A stretch of DNA of 64,000 bases. It comes from AP-15 sp963703745 (GTDB lineage Bacteria > Pseudomonadota > Alphaproteobacteria > ATCC43930 > CGMCC-115725). Location of the stretch: NCBI GenBank assembly GCA_963703745.1, contig CAVPFL010000004.1, forward strand, positions 1,240,001 through 1,304,000, written 5' to 3'. This document shows, piece by piece, positions 16,698-25,319 of the stretch. A program made the position numbers and the translations under genes. Numbering within the stretch: position 1 is the first letter of the stretch; each line of letters starts with the position of its first letter. Under the pieces are notes generated by a model, which worked only from the letters and a program-made list of their open reading frames with translations, did no database searches and was not told the DNA's origin.

Positions 16698-17765
16698 ATG
16701 TTTCACCGCGAATCCGGAGTCTTCAAGACCAGCTATGCCGCTGACATGGCGCTCTACCCACTGCCTATCGCAAAGTGGGCAGTGGCGGCGTTTGCCGGCC
16801 TCTTCATCGTAGTCGTGCCGCTTGCGCTCGACGAATATTACGTATCGATCCTTGATTTGATCCTGATCGCCGTCGTCGGCGCGCTCGGCCTCAATATCCT
16901 GGTCGGCTACACCGGGCAGATCTCGATCGGCCACGGCGCCTTCATGTCGGTCGGCGCTTATACCGCGGCCAACTTGGTCGTCCATCTCGGGTCGCCGTTC
17001 TGGATCACGATCCCGGCGGGCGGGCTGATGGCGGCGCTGATCGGTGCCGTGGTCGGCATCCCGTCGCTGCGCATCAAGGGGATCTATCTGGCGATCGCCA
17101 CGCTTGCGGCTCAGCTGATCATCGAGTGGACGATCAACCACGTGCCGGCGATCTCGGGCGGCGTGCAGGCCTCGATCCAGGTGCCCCGCCCGAGCCTGTT
17201 CGGAACCCAGCTGAAGAGCCAGACGCAGCTCTACCTTTTTCTGATGTTCTTTGTCGTGCTGGCCGTGGTCGGTAGCTCGAACCTGGTGCGCAGTCGCATT
17301 GGCCGGGCCTTTGTGGCGATCCGCGATCAGGACATCGCCGCCGAGATCATCGGCATCAACATCTTCCGCTACAAGCTCGCGGCGTTTGCGATTTCGTCTT
17401 TCTACGCCGGCGTAACCGGCGTGCTTTATACTTACTATCTGGGGATCGCCAACTACGAGCAGTTCCAGATTACCGTGTCGATCGACTATCTGGCGATGGT
17501 CATCATCGGCGGGCTCGGCTCGATCCTGGGTTCGATATTCGGCGCGATCTTCGTCACCTTGCTGCCGATCGTGACCCGCTGGTCTCTCGAATCGTTCGGC
17601 GGCCTGCTGTTTTCGCAGGCAGATCTCGCCAACATGATCCCAAATCTGCGGCTGATCCTGTTCGGCGGCCTGATCATCTTTTTTCTGGTGGTCGAGCCGG
17701 AAGGGCTCAATCGTTTGTGGCGAAACATCCGAAATTACTTTCGGGTGTGGCCGTTTTCCTACTGA
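16698..17765 (+). CDS. livM: Branched-chain amino acid ABC transporter permease LivM
   Basis: The 355-residue inner-membrane permease has a hydrophilic start of about 25 residues and then 8-10 hydrophobic segments. It carries the LivM motif GLNILVGYTGQISIGHGAFM (about 70-90), the coupling region RAFVAIRDQDIAAEIIGIN, and IGGLGSILGSIFGA near the C-terminus. It pairs with LivH. Its start sits immediately after a palindromic repeat, and livK follows by about 30 bases on the same strand. Confidence 0.93.
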   Translation: MFHRESGVFKTSYAADMALYPLPIAKWAVAAFAGLFIVVVPLALDEYYVSILDLILIAVVGALGLNILVGYTGQISIGHGAFMSVGAYTAANLVVHLGSPFWITIPAGGLMAALIGAVVGIPSLRIKGIYLAIATLAAQLIIEWTINHVPAISGGVQASIQVPRPSLFGTQLKSQTQLYLFLMFFVVLAVVGSSNLVRSRIGRAFVAIRDQDIAAEIIGINIFRYKLAAFAISSFYAGVTGVLYTYYLGIANYEQFQITVSIDYLAMVIIGGLGSILGSIFGAIFVTLLPIVTRWSLESFGGLLFSQADLANMIPNLRLILFGGLIIFFLVVEPEGLNRLWRNIRNYFRVWPFSY

Positions 17766-17794
17766 GACGGGCGACAGCAAAGGAGGAGCGCGCG

Positions 17795-19027
17795 ATGAAG
17801 AGCCTATCGGCAATCACGCTGGGTGTCGCGGCCGTAATGACCTTTGCCGGCACCGCGGCGGCGCAGCAAAAACAGGTGATGATCGGCGGACAGTGCGATC
17901 GTACCGGGCCGACGCAGATCGTCGGCGTGGTGCTCTGCCCGGCTATTCAGGACTATATCGATCTCGTCAATTCCAAGGGCGGGGTTGAAGGCTACAAGAT
18001 CAAATACAACGAGCTCGATAACGAATACAAAGTGCCGCCGGCGGTCGAGGAGTACCAGCGCCAGAAGCAGGAGGGCGCTGTCTCGATGATGATCTATGGG
18101 ACGCCGCAGGCCCAGGCGCTGAACCAGAAGCTCGAAGAAGACAAGATCCCGGGAACCTCTCCCGGTTTCGGCATCTCGGCCTCGGCCGACGGTAGCCGAT
18201 ATCCGTATCTGTTCCCGGTAGCGGCGACCTATTGGTCGCAGGGTGCCGCGGCGATCCAGTTCGTCAAAGACAAGCTGGGCGGCAGCCTCAAGGGCAAGAA
18301 GATCGCTTATGTCTATTACGACAACCCGGCCGGCCACGAGCCGCTGCCGATCCTCGAGGATCTGCAAAAGACCGAGGGGTTCGAGTTGCGCTCCTTTGCC
18401 GTGCCGCCGCCGGGCGTGGAGATGGGTGCGCAGGTGCTCGACATCACGCAGCGCTACAGGCCCGATTTCGTGATCGATCACCTGTTCGGGCGTTCGCCCT
18501 CGGTGGCGATCAAGGAATACAAGCGCGCCGGTTATCCGCTGTCAAAGGTGCTCGGCCTGGTCTGGGCTTCGGCCGAGTCCGATATCGAGGCGGCGGGCGG
18601 CTGGCAGGTCGCCGAAGGCTATCACACGATGTCGTTCGCTGGCGTCGGCGACGACTACCCGGTGCGCCAGGAAATCAAGGCGATGTACAAGGCGCAGGGC
18701 AAGGAGCCGCCGAAGGCGATGGACGACACGGTGATGTACAACCGCGGTCTTTTGATCGCGGCGCTGCATGTCGAGGCGCTCCGCAATGCGCTTAAGGCCA
18801 ATGGCGGCAAGCAGCCGACCGGCGAGGAGATGAAAAAGGGGTTCGAGCAGATCCACGACTTCACCCTCGGCGGGCTCGTGCCGCCGCTCAACGTCACGGC
18901 GGCGGACCATGAGGGTGGCGGTTGGGTCCAGATCTACACGGCCAAGGGCGGCAAGTTCGTCAAGGAAACCGACTGGATCCACGCCTATCCGGAGCTGGTG
19001 GCCGCCGCGGTCAAAAAGGCCGAATAG
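17795..19027 (+). CDS. livK: Branched-chain amino acid ABC transporter substrate-binding protein LivK-like
   Basis: The protein has 410 residues; the ATG is chosen because AAGGAGG lies nine bases upstream and a clean Sec signal peptide follows (hydrophobic core, cleavage near TAAAQQ at about 24). The rest is a type I periplasmic binding fold of the Leu/Ile/Val class, with the opening VMIGGQCDRTGPTQIVG. It captures the ligand in the periplasm and delivers it to LivHM. Family members bind many small polar ligands, so the substrate is unproven; the acyl-CoA synthetase in the operon hints at a carboxylate. Confidence 0.9.
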   Translation: MKSLSAITLGVAAVMTFAGTAAAQQKQVMIGGQCDRTGPTQIVGVVLCPAIQDYIDLVNSKGGVEGYKIKYNELDNEYKVPPAVEEYQRQKQEGAVSMMIYGTPQAQALNQKLEEDKIPGTSPGFGISASADGSRYPYLFPVAATYWSQGAAAIQFVKDKLGGSLKGKKIAYVYYDNPAGHEPLPILEDLQKTEGFELRSFAVPPPGVEMGAQVLDITQRYRPDFVIDHLFGRSPSVAIKEYKRAGYPLSKVLGLVWASAESDIEAAGGWQVAEGYHTMSFAGVGDDYPVRQEIKAMYKAQGKEPPKAMDDTVMYNRGLLIAALHVEALRNALKANGGKQPTGEEMKKGFEQIHDFTLGGLVPPLNVTAADHEGGGWVQIYTAKGGKFVKETDWIHAYPELVAAAVKKAE

Positions 19028-19053
19028 CATTAAATGGCCCTGAGGGTCGTGCG

Positions 19054-19848
19054 GTGCTGGCGCTCAACAACATCGAAGTCGTCTATGACGGCGTGATCCT
19101 TGTGTTGAAGGGCGTCTCGCTGTTCGCCGAAGAGGGCCACATTACGACCCTCCTCGGCGCCAATGGGGCCGGCAAGACGACGACCCTAAAGGCGATATCC
19201 GGGCTGCTACGCACCGAGCGCGGCGAAGTAACGAAGGGCACGGTCGAGCTGGACGGGGAACGGCTCGACCGCCTAGCGCCGCACGATGTTGTCAAGCGCG
19301 GCGTGACGCAGGTGTTCGAGGGACGGCGTGTCTTCGAGAACCTGACCGTCGAAGAGAACCTAGTCGCCGGCGCGCATACACGCGGCGATTTCGCGCGGGT
19401 GCGGGAAGGCATTGGTCGGGTCTACGACATCTTTCCGCCATTAAAGGAGCGGCGTTACCAGCCTTCGGGTTATCTGTCGGGCGGCGAGCAGCAGATGCTG
19501 GTGATCGGTCGCGCCTTGATGTCCGAGCCTAAAGTGATCCTGCTCGACGAACCTTCGCTCGGTCTGGCGCCTTTGCTTGTCGAAGAGATCTTCGGCATTG
19601 TCCGTCGGTTGCGCGAAGAGCAGAGCCTGACCGTGCTGCTCGTCGAGCAAAACGCCGCCTTGGCGCTCGATATCGCCGATCACGGCTATGTCATGGAAAA
19701 CGGCCGCATCGTGCTCGAAGGCCCGGCCGAAACTTTGCGGCAGAACTCCGACATCAAGGAATTTTACCTCGGGCTCAACGAAGCCGGCGCCAGAAAGTCG
19801 TATCGCGATCTCAAGCACTACCGGCGCCGTAAGCGCTGGCTGTCCTGA
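19054..19848 (+). CDS. livF: Branched-chain amino acid ABC transporter ATP-binding protein LivF
   Basis: From the GTG the protein is 264 residues and begins MLALNNIEVVYDG, the usual LivF opening; an upstream frame was rejected as overlap with livK. Motifs are Walker A GANGAGKTT, Q-loop TQVFEGRRVF, signature YLSGGEQQMLVIGRAL, Walker B VILLDEPSLGLAP and the H-loop variant VEQNAA typical of LivF. It pairs with LivG to drive the importer. The C-terminal tail, SYRDLKHYRRRKRWLS, is strongly basic and a little longer than usual. It is the last gene of the operon and converges on a CoA-transferase gene. Confidence 0.92.
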   Translation: MLALNNIEVVYDGVILVLKGVSLFAEEGHITTLLGANGAGKTTTLKAISGLLRTERGEVTKGTVELDGERLDRLAPHDVVKRGVTQVFEGRRVFENLTVEENLVAGAHTRGDFARVREGIGRVYDIFPPLKERRYQPSGYLSGGEQQMLVIGRALMSEPKVILLDEPSLGLAPLLVEEIFGIVRRLREEQSLTVLLVEQNAALALDIADHGYVMENGRIVLEGPAETLRQNSDIKEFYLGLNEAGARKSYRDLKHYRRRKRWLS

Positions 19849-19855
19849 GCGTAGG

Positions 19856-19899
19856 GCCCGCCTCTGCGTCAGCGCCGCGTCAACAGGGGCGGGCAGAGG
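19856..19899. terminator. Possible bidirectional terminator between convergent genes
   Basis: Two alternative 7-bp stems can form in this 57-base gap: GCCCGCC with GGCGGGC, and CCTCTGC with GCAGAGG. No strong T-run follows on either strand, so factor-independent termination is uncertain. Confidence 0.3.
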
Positions 19900-19905
19900 T
19901 CGTTG

Positions 19906-21135
19906 TCAGACGATCCCCTCGGCGCGCAACGCTTCCACATCGCTGACGCCCATTCCGAGCCACTGACCGAGGATTTCGGCATTGTGCTGGCCGAGCAACG
20001 GCGACGGCTTGACGCGGGGCGGCGTGCCGTCGAAGCGAACGGGCCACGCCGGAACGGTCAGCTTGCCGGTGGTCGGGTGCTCGATCTTCTGCATGATCCC
20101 GCGTTTGGCGAGGGAAGGGTCGTTCAGCAGCTCGAGCGTGTCGAACACCGCACCGGCCGGTACACCGGCCGCGCCGATGACCTTCATCGCCTCCTCTTTG
20201 GTGTGCTGCCGGGTCCAGGTGGCGATGATCTCGTCGACTTCGGCCGCCCGCTCGCCGCGTGCCGGTCCGGTGTCGTAGCGCGCGTCGCCAATCAGGTCCT
20301 CGCGATCGATCGCCTTTAAGAGCCGCGTCCAATGTTCGGGGTTGGCGCGGCTGGTGAAGACATAGACGTAGTCGTTCGGGCCGCCAGGCTTGCACGGGTA
20401 GAGCGCCGAGGGCGCGAGCAAGGGGTTCGACCGGCTGCTGCCACCACGGATCTGTGCCTGGCCGCTTAGCTGGGTGCGCGAAAACGGCACCCGCATGTAG
20501 TGCACCATCGCGTCCTGCATCGCGACCTGCAGCCGCCGGCCCTTGCCGGTGCGGTCGCGCCGGTAGAGCGCTCCAAGGATGCTGACCGCCATCAGCATGC
20601 CGGTTCCTGTGTCGCCGAAAGAAGGCCCTGGCTTGACCGGCGGGCGGTCGGCATCGCCGGTGACGCTGATCGGACCGCCGGCGGCTTGGGCGATCATGTC
20701 GAAGGCGAGATTTTTCTCGTACGGGCTGCCCTCGCCAAAGCCCTTGACCTGGCAGTAGATGATGCGCGGGTTGAGCTCGTGAACCACATCCCAACCAAGC
20801 CCCAATCTTTCGATCGTGCCGGGCGCCATGTTCTCGACCGTGACATCGGCCTTCTTCAGCAGATCTTTGACGATCTCCAGCCCGCGCGGGGACTTCAGAT
20901 TGAGGGTGACCGACTTCTTGTTGGCGTTGAATTGGTGAAAATACCAAGGGTCGTTGTCCGGCTTCCCAGGCTGCAGCCGCCGGCCGGGATCGCCGGTCTT
21001 CGGGTTCTCGATCTTGACCACCTCAGCCCCGAGCCAGGCGAGCGCCTCGGTGCAGGACGGCCCCGCCTCGAATTGCGTAAAGTCGACGACCCGAACACCC
21101 TCGAGACAATCCAGCTCAACGCCCATTCCATCCAT
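19906..21135 (-). CDS. Class III (CaiB/BaiF) CoA-transferase
   Basis: The 409-residue protein matches formyl-CoA transferase-type enzymes. It has an N-terminal Rossmann-like half with GVRVVDFTQFEAGPSCTE, the nucleotide-binding VKIENPKTGDPGR and KKSVTLNLKSPRG, and the catalytic Asp in SFGDTGTGM (about residue 173). The C-terminal half has the usual AEVDEIIATW and AGVPAGAV segments. These enzymes move CoA between carboxylic acids through an enzyme-bound anhydride in the cytosol. A GGGAGGAG precedes the ATG; a second Met lies three codons in. Gene context gives no clear substrate. Confidence 0.9.
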   Translation of the reverse strand: MDGMGVELDCLEGVRVVDFTQFEAGPSCTEALAWLGAEVVKIENPKTGDPGRRLQPGKPDNDPWYFHQFNANKKSVTLNLKSPRGLEIVKDLLKKADVTVENMAPGTIERLGLGWDVVHELNPRIIYCQVKGFGEGSPYEKNLAFDMIAQAAGGPISVTGDADRPPVKPGPSFGDTGTGMLMAVSILGALYRRDRTGKGRRLQVAMQDAMVHYMRVPFSRTQLSGQAQIRGGSSRSNPLLAPSALYPCKPGGPNDYVYVFTSRANPEHWTRLLKAIDREDLIGDARYDTGPARGERAAEVDEIIATWTRQHTKEEAMKVIGAAGVPAGAVFDTLELLNDPSLAKRGIMQKIEHPTTGKLTVPAWPVRFDGTPPRVKPSPLLGQHNAEILGQWLGMGVSDVEALRAEGIV

Positions 21136-21622
21136 CTCTTGTCACTCCTCCCGAAAAGCAGGCAGGCACTATAGCGCCGGATGTCACAAGGGGGAAACCG
21201 TTGTCACCCGATGCAGCCCAGGGGGCCAGCTCAGCCACGTGGAGTAACCGACGCGCCGTCTCCGCAGCTCGCCCACCGCCATCGAGCGTGCCCTTGGGTT
21301 ATGTTAATCGGACCGTACCGCCGGCTTCGTGCCTTGCGGAAATTAATTGCTATCAACGCAAGTCTTTGCTATAGTCAAGCAACGCCGTCAGCCAGCTTGT
21401 TTCTCCTTCCCTGTTTCTACCCTGATAGTCGATTATCGCCCCCTGCGGGGCGAGATTCGAAGCCCTGTTCGTTCAATTCAAAAAACCGCTCCAAGTGTCT
21501 GATCTGGATAACTTTACCAACGTTCTGCTAGGCGAAAGTCGGGGCCGAATCGAAAATTCACCCTGTTTTCCCTATGCAAACAGGGGAAGCCCGCGGCATT
21601 GCCGCGGTGTTCGGAGGTCGCT
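21136..21622. other. Intergenic gap with small hairpins and AACAGGG motifs
   Basis: No gene is supported in this gap. It contains CCCTGTTT...AAACAGGG (stem 21561-21568 with 21578-21585), CCGCGG...CCGCGG (21591-21607), CGCCCCCTGCGGGGCG near 21435, and a further CCCTGTTTC near 21409. It is more AT-rich than its neighbours around 21340-21390, where the CoA-transferase promoter could lie, but I cannot place -35 and -10 boxes with confidence. Confidence 0.45.
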
Positions 21623-22558
21623 TCAGCCGGGAGGATCGCGAGCGAGGGCTTCCTCCAGGCGCTTCGCATCGACCCGAACTTCGATCCCGGCACGCTCCTG
21701 CTGCAGCACCATCGGGGAGCGCGAGTCGCGATCGCCCCATCCGCGGTTCAGCGCCTCGCTGAGTTCCGCCAACGCTAGATTGGCGATGCGCATCGGCACG
21801 TTGAAGTCGCGGCCGAGCTGGGTGGCGAGCGTCATATCCTTGTGCGCCAAGCGTAGTGCGAAGGCGGCGGGCTCGTATTTGCCGGGCAGGAACTGGTCGA
21901 CCAGCCCGTCAAAGGTACGCCGGCGGCCACCGGCACCGTCGCGCACCGCCTCCCACAATGCTAGCGGCTCGACCCCGGCCTTGATGCCCACCGAGAACAT
22001 CTCGGCGAGTGCGGTCTGAATGCAGTAGCCGGCGCCGTTGTGGACGAGCTTGGCGACCGAGCCCGCGCCGATCGGCCCGACATAACGCGCCTTGTCGCCG
22101 ATCGCGTCGAGCACGCTCTTGTATCGGTTAAAGATCTGCTCGTCGCCGCCGACCCACAAGGCGAGCCTGCCGGTCCGCGCCCCGCGCGGGCCGCCGCTGA
22201 CCGGCGAGTCGAGCATGTAGACATCGCGCTCGGCGAAGGCGGCGTTGATCTTGCGCACCATCGTGGGCGAGTTGGTCGACAAGTCGAAATAGGCCTTGCC
22301 GCGGCTCATCCCGGAAAGCAGGCCGTGGTCGCCCAGCGCCACCGCCTCAACCTCGGGCGGTCCGGGGAGCGAAGAGAAGACGACCTCGGAGGCCTCGGCG
22401 ACAGCGCGTGGCGTGTCCACCCATGTGGCTCCGCGGGCGAGGCAGGGCTCGGCCGCCGCGCGACGCAGATCGTGAACGACCAGCTGATGGCCGGCTTTCT
22501 GCAGGTTTGCAGCCATACCGGAACCCATCATGCCCAACCCGATGAAACCGATCTTCAT
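21623..22558 (-). CDS. 3-hydroxyisobutyrate dehydrogenase-family NAD(P)-dependent oxidoreductase
   Basis: The 311-residue protein opens with the Rossmann motif GFIGLGMMGSGMAANL, followed by the substrate-binding DSPVSGGPRGA (about 117-127) and catalytic Lys in GAGSVAKLVHN (about 167-172). The helical C-terminal domain is the dimerising part of beta-hydroxyacid dehydrogenases. It should reduce or oxidise a beta-hydroxy acid such as 3-hydroxyisobutyrate or tartronate semialdehyde in the cytosol; the substrate is not decided. GGAGG lies before the ATG. It is followed upstream on the same strand by a carboxymuconolactone decarboxylase-like gene, likely an operon. Confidence 0.9.
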   Translation of the reverse strand: MKIGFIGLGMMGSGMAANLQKAGHQLVVHDLRRAAAEPCLARGATWVDTPRAVAEASEVVFSSLPGPPEVEAVALGDHGLLSGMSRGKAYFDLSTNSPTMVRKINAAFAERDVYMLDSPVSGGPRGARTGRLALWVGGDEQIFNRYKSVLDAIGDKARYVGPIGAGSVAKLVHNGAGYCIQTALAEMFSVGIKAGVEPLALWEAVRDGAGGRRRTFDGLVDQFLPGKYEPAAFALRLAHKDMTLATQLGRDFNVPMRIANLALAELSEALNRGWGDRDSRSPMVLQQERAGIEVRVDAKRLEEALARDPPG

Positions 22559-22596
22559 CTCGCCCTCCCGCAGTTACTTCCCGGCGCTGCCCGAGG

Positions 22597-22920
22597 CTAC
22601 TTCTTGTCGAACACGTCCTTCGCCACCAGTGCCGCGGTCATCGCTGCCGGCCAGCCGGCATAGAAGGCGAGATGGGTGATGACTTCGCTCAGCTCTTTCT
22701 TGGTCAGACCGTTGTCGAGCGCCCGCTGCAAATGGCCCACGAGCTGCCTTTCGCGGCCGAGCGCGATCAATGTCGCGCAGGTAATGAGGCTCCGGTCGCG
22801 TTTGGAGAGACCGGGACGTTCCCAGACCTCACCGAACAGAACCCGTTCGCTGAGATCGATCAAGCCTGGAACGATGTCACGGACCTGCTCGCGAGCGGCC
22901 GATGGTTGCGATTGAGCCAT
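22597..22920 (-). CDS. Carboxymuconolactone decarboxylase-family protein
   Basis: A 107-residue all-helical protein. The start is the ATG at 22920, preceded by a perfect AAGGAGG eight bases upstream; a 17-codon in-frame extension lacks such a site. Motifs are SERVLFGEVWERPGLSKRDRSL and ALGRERQLVGHLQRAL, matching the PcaC-type group. The redox CxxC of the AhpD-type group is absent, so a decarboxylase or isomerase role fits better than peroxidase. It probably shares a transcript with the downstream dehydrogenase (38-base gap) and may act in the same catabolic pathway. Confidence 0.88.
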   Translation of the reverse strand: MAQSQPSAAREQVRDIVPGLIDLSERVLFGEVWERPGLSKRDRSLITCATLIALGRERQLVGHLQRALDNGLTKKELSEVITHLAFYAGWPAAMTAALVAKDVFDKK

Positions 22921-23020
22921 GGTTTCCTCCTTATTCGATCCAGCGGTTGGATCCGCTGCGGACCGTAGCACGTGGCTGCCGCGAAGGGCGAGCGGGAATG
23001 AACCCGCTCGCCCGGCTCTT

Positions 23021-24232
23021 TTAGGCCGTGGACGGGCTCAACGAGTTCCGAGGCGTGGCGCTCTGCTCGGCAGAGGTGATCTGAACTTGCGCCTGTCGAG
23101 CCGGCACCGCGGTCGCGCTTGATCGCCAGATGAAGACCGACGACATGGCATAGTTCCACACTGCCCCGATGGCGGCGCCGCCCAAGCCGGCCAGCCACCA
23201 AGAGTGATTGGCGTCGAACAGGTGAGAGGCAATGCCGACGTTTGCGGCAGCGCCGAGACCGCAGACGGCATAGAACGACAATAGGCCCGTTACCAGGGCC
23301 CGCCCATGAAGCCGCCGATCTCGATAAGTGAAGAGGTTGTTCAATAGGAAATTGCCGGTCATCGCAACGATCGTCGCGGCCGCTTGTCCCGCCGCGAACC
23401 CGATGCCGAAGGGGTAAACGGTCAGCCAGAGGGTGGCCAAATGCGTCAGGACGCCAAAGCCGCCGATCATCGCAAACAACAAGAAACGGATCGGGATGAT
23501 GGGCCCGGCGAGCTTGTCGAGAAGCAAAGTCAGATATTCCCACGCAACCAACGTGTCGAGCTTGCTTTCCCCATGAATGCGGCACCGGAAGTGGAACGGC
23601 AGCTCGGCGAATGCGAGTGGCCGCGGTGACGAGGCAAAAATATCGAGCAGAATCTTGAAGCCTTGTCCCGACAAATTTCTCATCGTCGCGGCAAACGCAC
23701 CGCGTGCGATCAGAAAAAAGCCGCTGAGCGGGTCCGTCAGCTCGGCCTTGATGACGAGGCGAGCCAGCCTGCTCGCCAGGCCGCTGATCACCACCCGGGA
23801 CCTTTGCCAATCGCCGACGCTGCCATTGGCTCCGTAACGGGTGCCGACCACCACATCGAGCCGCTGCTCCTTGATCATCGCCAGCATTTTCGGGAGCAGT
23901 GCCTCGTCGTGCTGCATATCGGCGTCCATCACCGCGATGAACGGGGCCGAGCTGGCGAGAATGCCCTCGATGCAGGCGGAGGACAGGCCGCGGCGCCCGA
24001 GCCGCTGAACGCAGCGGATATTGCTCTGCTGCTGTCCCAGCTCCCGCACCAGATCGGCGGTACCGTCCAGCGAATCGTCATCGACGAACACCGCCTCCCA
24101 TCGAATGCCAACCAGTGCCGTTCGGAGCCGATCGACGAGCGCAGCGACGTTCTCGCGCTCGTTCAAGGTCGGGATGACGACGGCGAGTTCTGCCGGTAAT
24201 TCCTCCCGCCCGCAAAATCCGACGTCGTTCAT
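23021..24232 (-). CDS. Polyprenyl-phosphate sugar glycosyltransferase with GtrA-like membrane domain
   Basis: The protein has 403 residues from the ATG at 24232 (an in-frame upstream extension to 24319 looks non-coding). Residues about 15-240 are a GT2 domain like dolichol-phosphate mannose synthase: VVIPTLNERENV, a DDDSLDG site, and the metal-binding region VMDADMQHDE. Then come about four hydrophobic helices (about 255-380) of the GtrA type. It should move a sugar from a nucleotide donor to undecaprenyl phosphate and may help flip the product across the inner membrane, feeding glycan modification. A glycan-modifying role for the fkbH cluster about 5 kb away could draw on such a donor, but that link is only inferred. 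Confidence 0.9.
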   Translation of the reverse strand: MNDVGFCGREELPAELAVVIPTLNERENVAALVDRLRTALVGIRWEAVFVDDDSLDGTADLVRELGQQQSNIRCVQRLGRRGLSSACIEGILASSAPFIAVMDADMQHDEALLPKMLAMIKEQRLDVVVGTRYGANGSVGDWQRSRVVISGLASRLARLVIKAELTDPLSGFFLIARGAFAATMRNLSGQGFKILLDIFASSPRPLAFAELPFHFRCRIHGESKLDTLVAWEYLTLLLDKLAGPIIPIRFLLFAMIGGFGVLTHLATLWLTVYPFGIGFAAGQAAATIVAMTGNFLLNNLFTYRDRRLHGRALVTGLLSFYAVCGLGAAANVGIASHLFDANHSWWLAGLGGAAIGAVWNYAMSSVFIWRSSATAVPARQAQVQITSAEQSATPRNSLSPSTA

Positions 24233-24421
24233 GCTCAACCCTTTCCTCGCCCGGACGGCACAGGAATCATGGCAGGCAAAAGCTTTACGAACCTTTACCG
24301 GCGGGACGAGCGAACCCACCTCCGGACCAAGCGGCGAGCGATAGCGTTCGTGCGTTGAAACCGATTGCCGGCAGACTTGCGACGCTCGCCGGCAACCGTG
24401 AGCGAACCCGGATCACCGAGC

Positions 24422-25159
24422 ATGGACTGGAGCAAACTTCAATATTTTCCGCTCGCGTTCAAGCACTTCTCGTTGCTGCTCCTGATCTTTTTGGTACTGG
24501 TGGCGTGGATCGAAGTGCGGGCATTGCGCCTAGCTTATATGCAAATGGGTCTTGGTCCGCATGCCGCGGTCCTCTTGCTGCTGGCCTCGCTGGGCGGCAG
24601 CTACCTAAACATCCCGGTGGCCCAATTGCCTGCGGGACAAGTCATGTCGGGGCAGGAGGTAGACTTCTTCGGCATGCGTTATGTAATTCCGCTGGTGGTC
24701 AGGTGGCCCGGCACGATCATCGCCGTTAACGTCGGCGGAGCGGTGATCCCGACTTTACTGTCGTTCTATCTTTACGTCAGAAATGAATTGTGGATTCGCG
24801 GTCTTCTCGCCATCGCCTGTGTCGCCGCGGTATGCCACTGGCTCGCTCAGCCCGTCCCCGGCGTGGGCATCGCGCTCCCGGTGTTCGTGCCGCCGATAAC
24901 TACAGCAGTCGTCGCATTGGTGCTGTCGCGCCGGTATGCGGCGCCGCTGGCTTACATCGGCGGCAGCATGGGCACCTTGATCGGCGCGGATCTCCTCAAT
25001 CTCGACAAGGTGCAAGGGATAGGCGCGCCAGTCGCCTCGATCGGCGGTGCCGGGACGTTCGATGGAATCTTTCTTACCGGCATCTTGGCGGTTCTACTCG
25101 CGAGCATCTTTAGCCCGCCGGTCCGCCCGAGGGTGGGTGCAATGCAGCTCCCTCCCTGA
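24422..25159 (+). CDS. DUF1614-like membrane protein of unknown function
   Basis: This 245-residue protein is mostly hydrophobic, with about seven or eight membrane segments. Recognisable stretches are LLLASLGGSYLNIPVAQLP near the N-terminus and YIGGSMGTLIGADLLNLDKV with IGGAGTFDGIFLTGILAVLLA near the C-terminus, which fit my memory of the DUF1614 family. The ATG at 24422 was preferred because the upstream alternative is a TTG with no ribosome-binding site. It diverges from the glycosyltransferase gene, so the 190-base gap must hold promoters for both. No biochemical role is known to me. Confidence 0.75.
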   Translation: MDWSKLQYFPLAFKHFSLLLLIFLVLVAWIEVRALRLAYMQMGLGPHAAVLLLLASLGGSYLNIPVAQLPAGQVMSGQEVDFFGMRYVIPLVVRWPGTIIAVNVGGAVIPTLLSFYLYVRNELWIRGLLAIACVAAVCHWLAQPVPGVGIALPVFVPPITTAVVALVLSRRYAAPLAYIGGSMGTLIGADLLNLDKVQGIGAPVASIGGAGTFDGIFLTGILAVLLASIFSPPVRPRVGAMQLPP

Positions 25160-25319
25160 CGGAGTTCACTCCTCCTTCCCGTTGTCGATACAGAGCGCCA
25201 GCCACGCTATGAGCCGACGGTGAGCAGCAGTTCAAAATGGTCCTTTAGCAGCATAGCCTTCCCCGTACCGCTCATTATCATGGGGGATTACCACGAATCG
25301 AAATCGCCTGGGGAAATGG

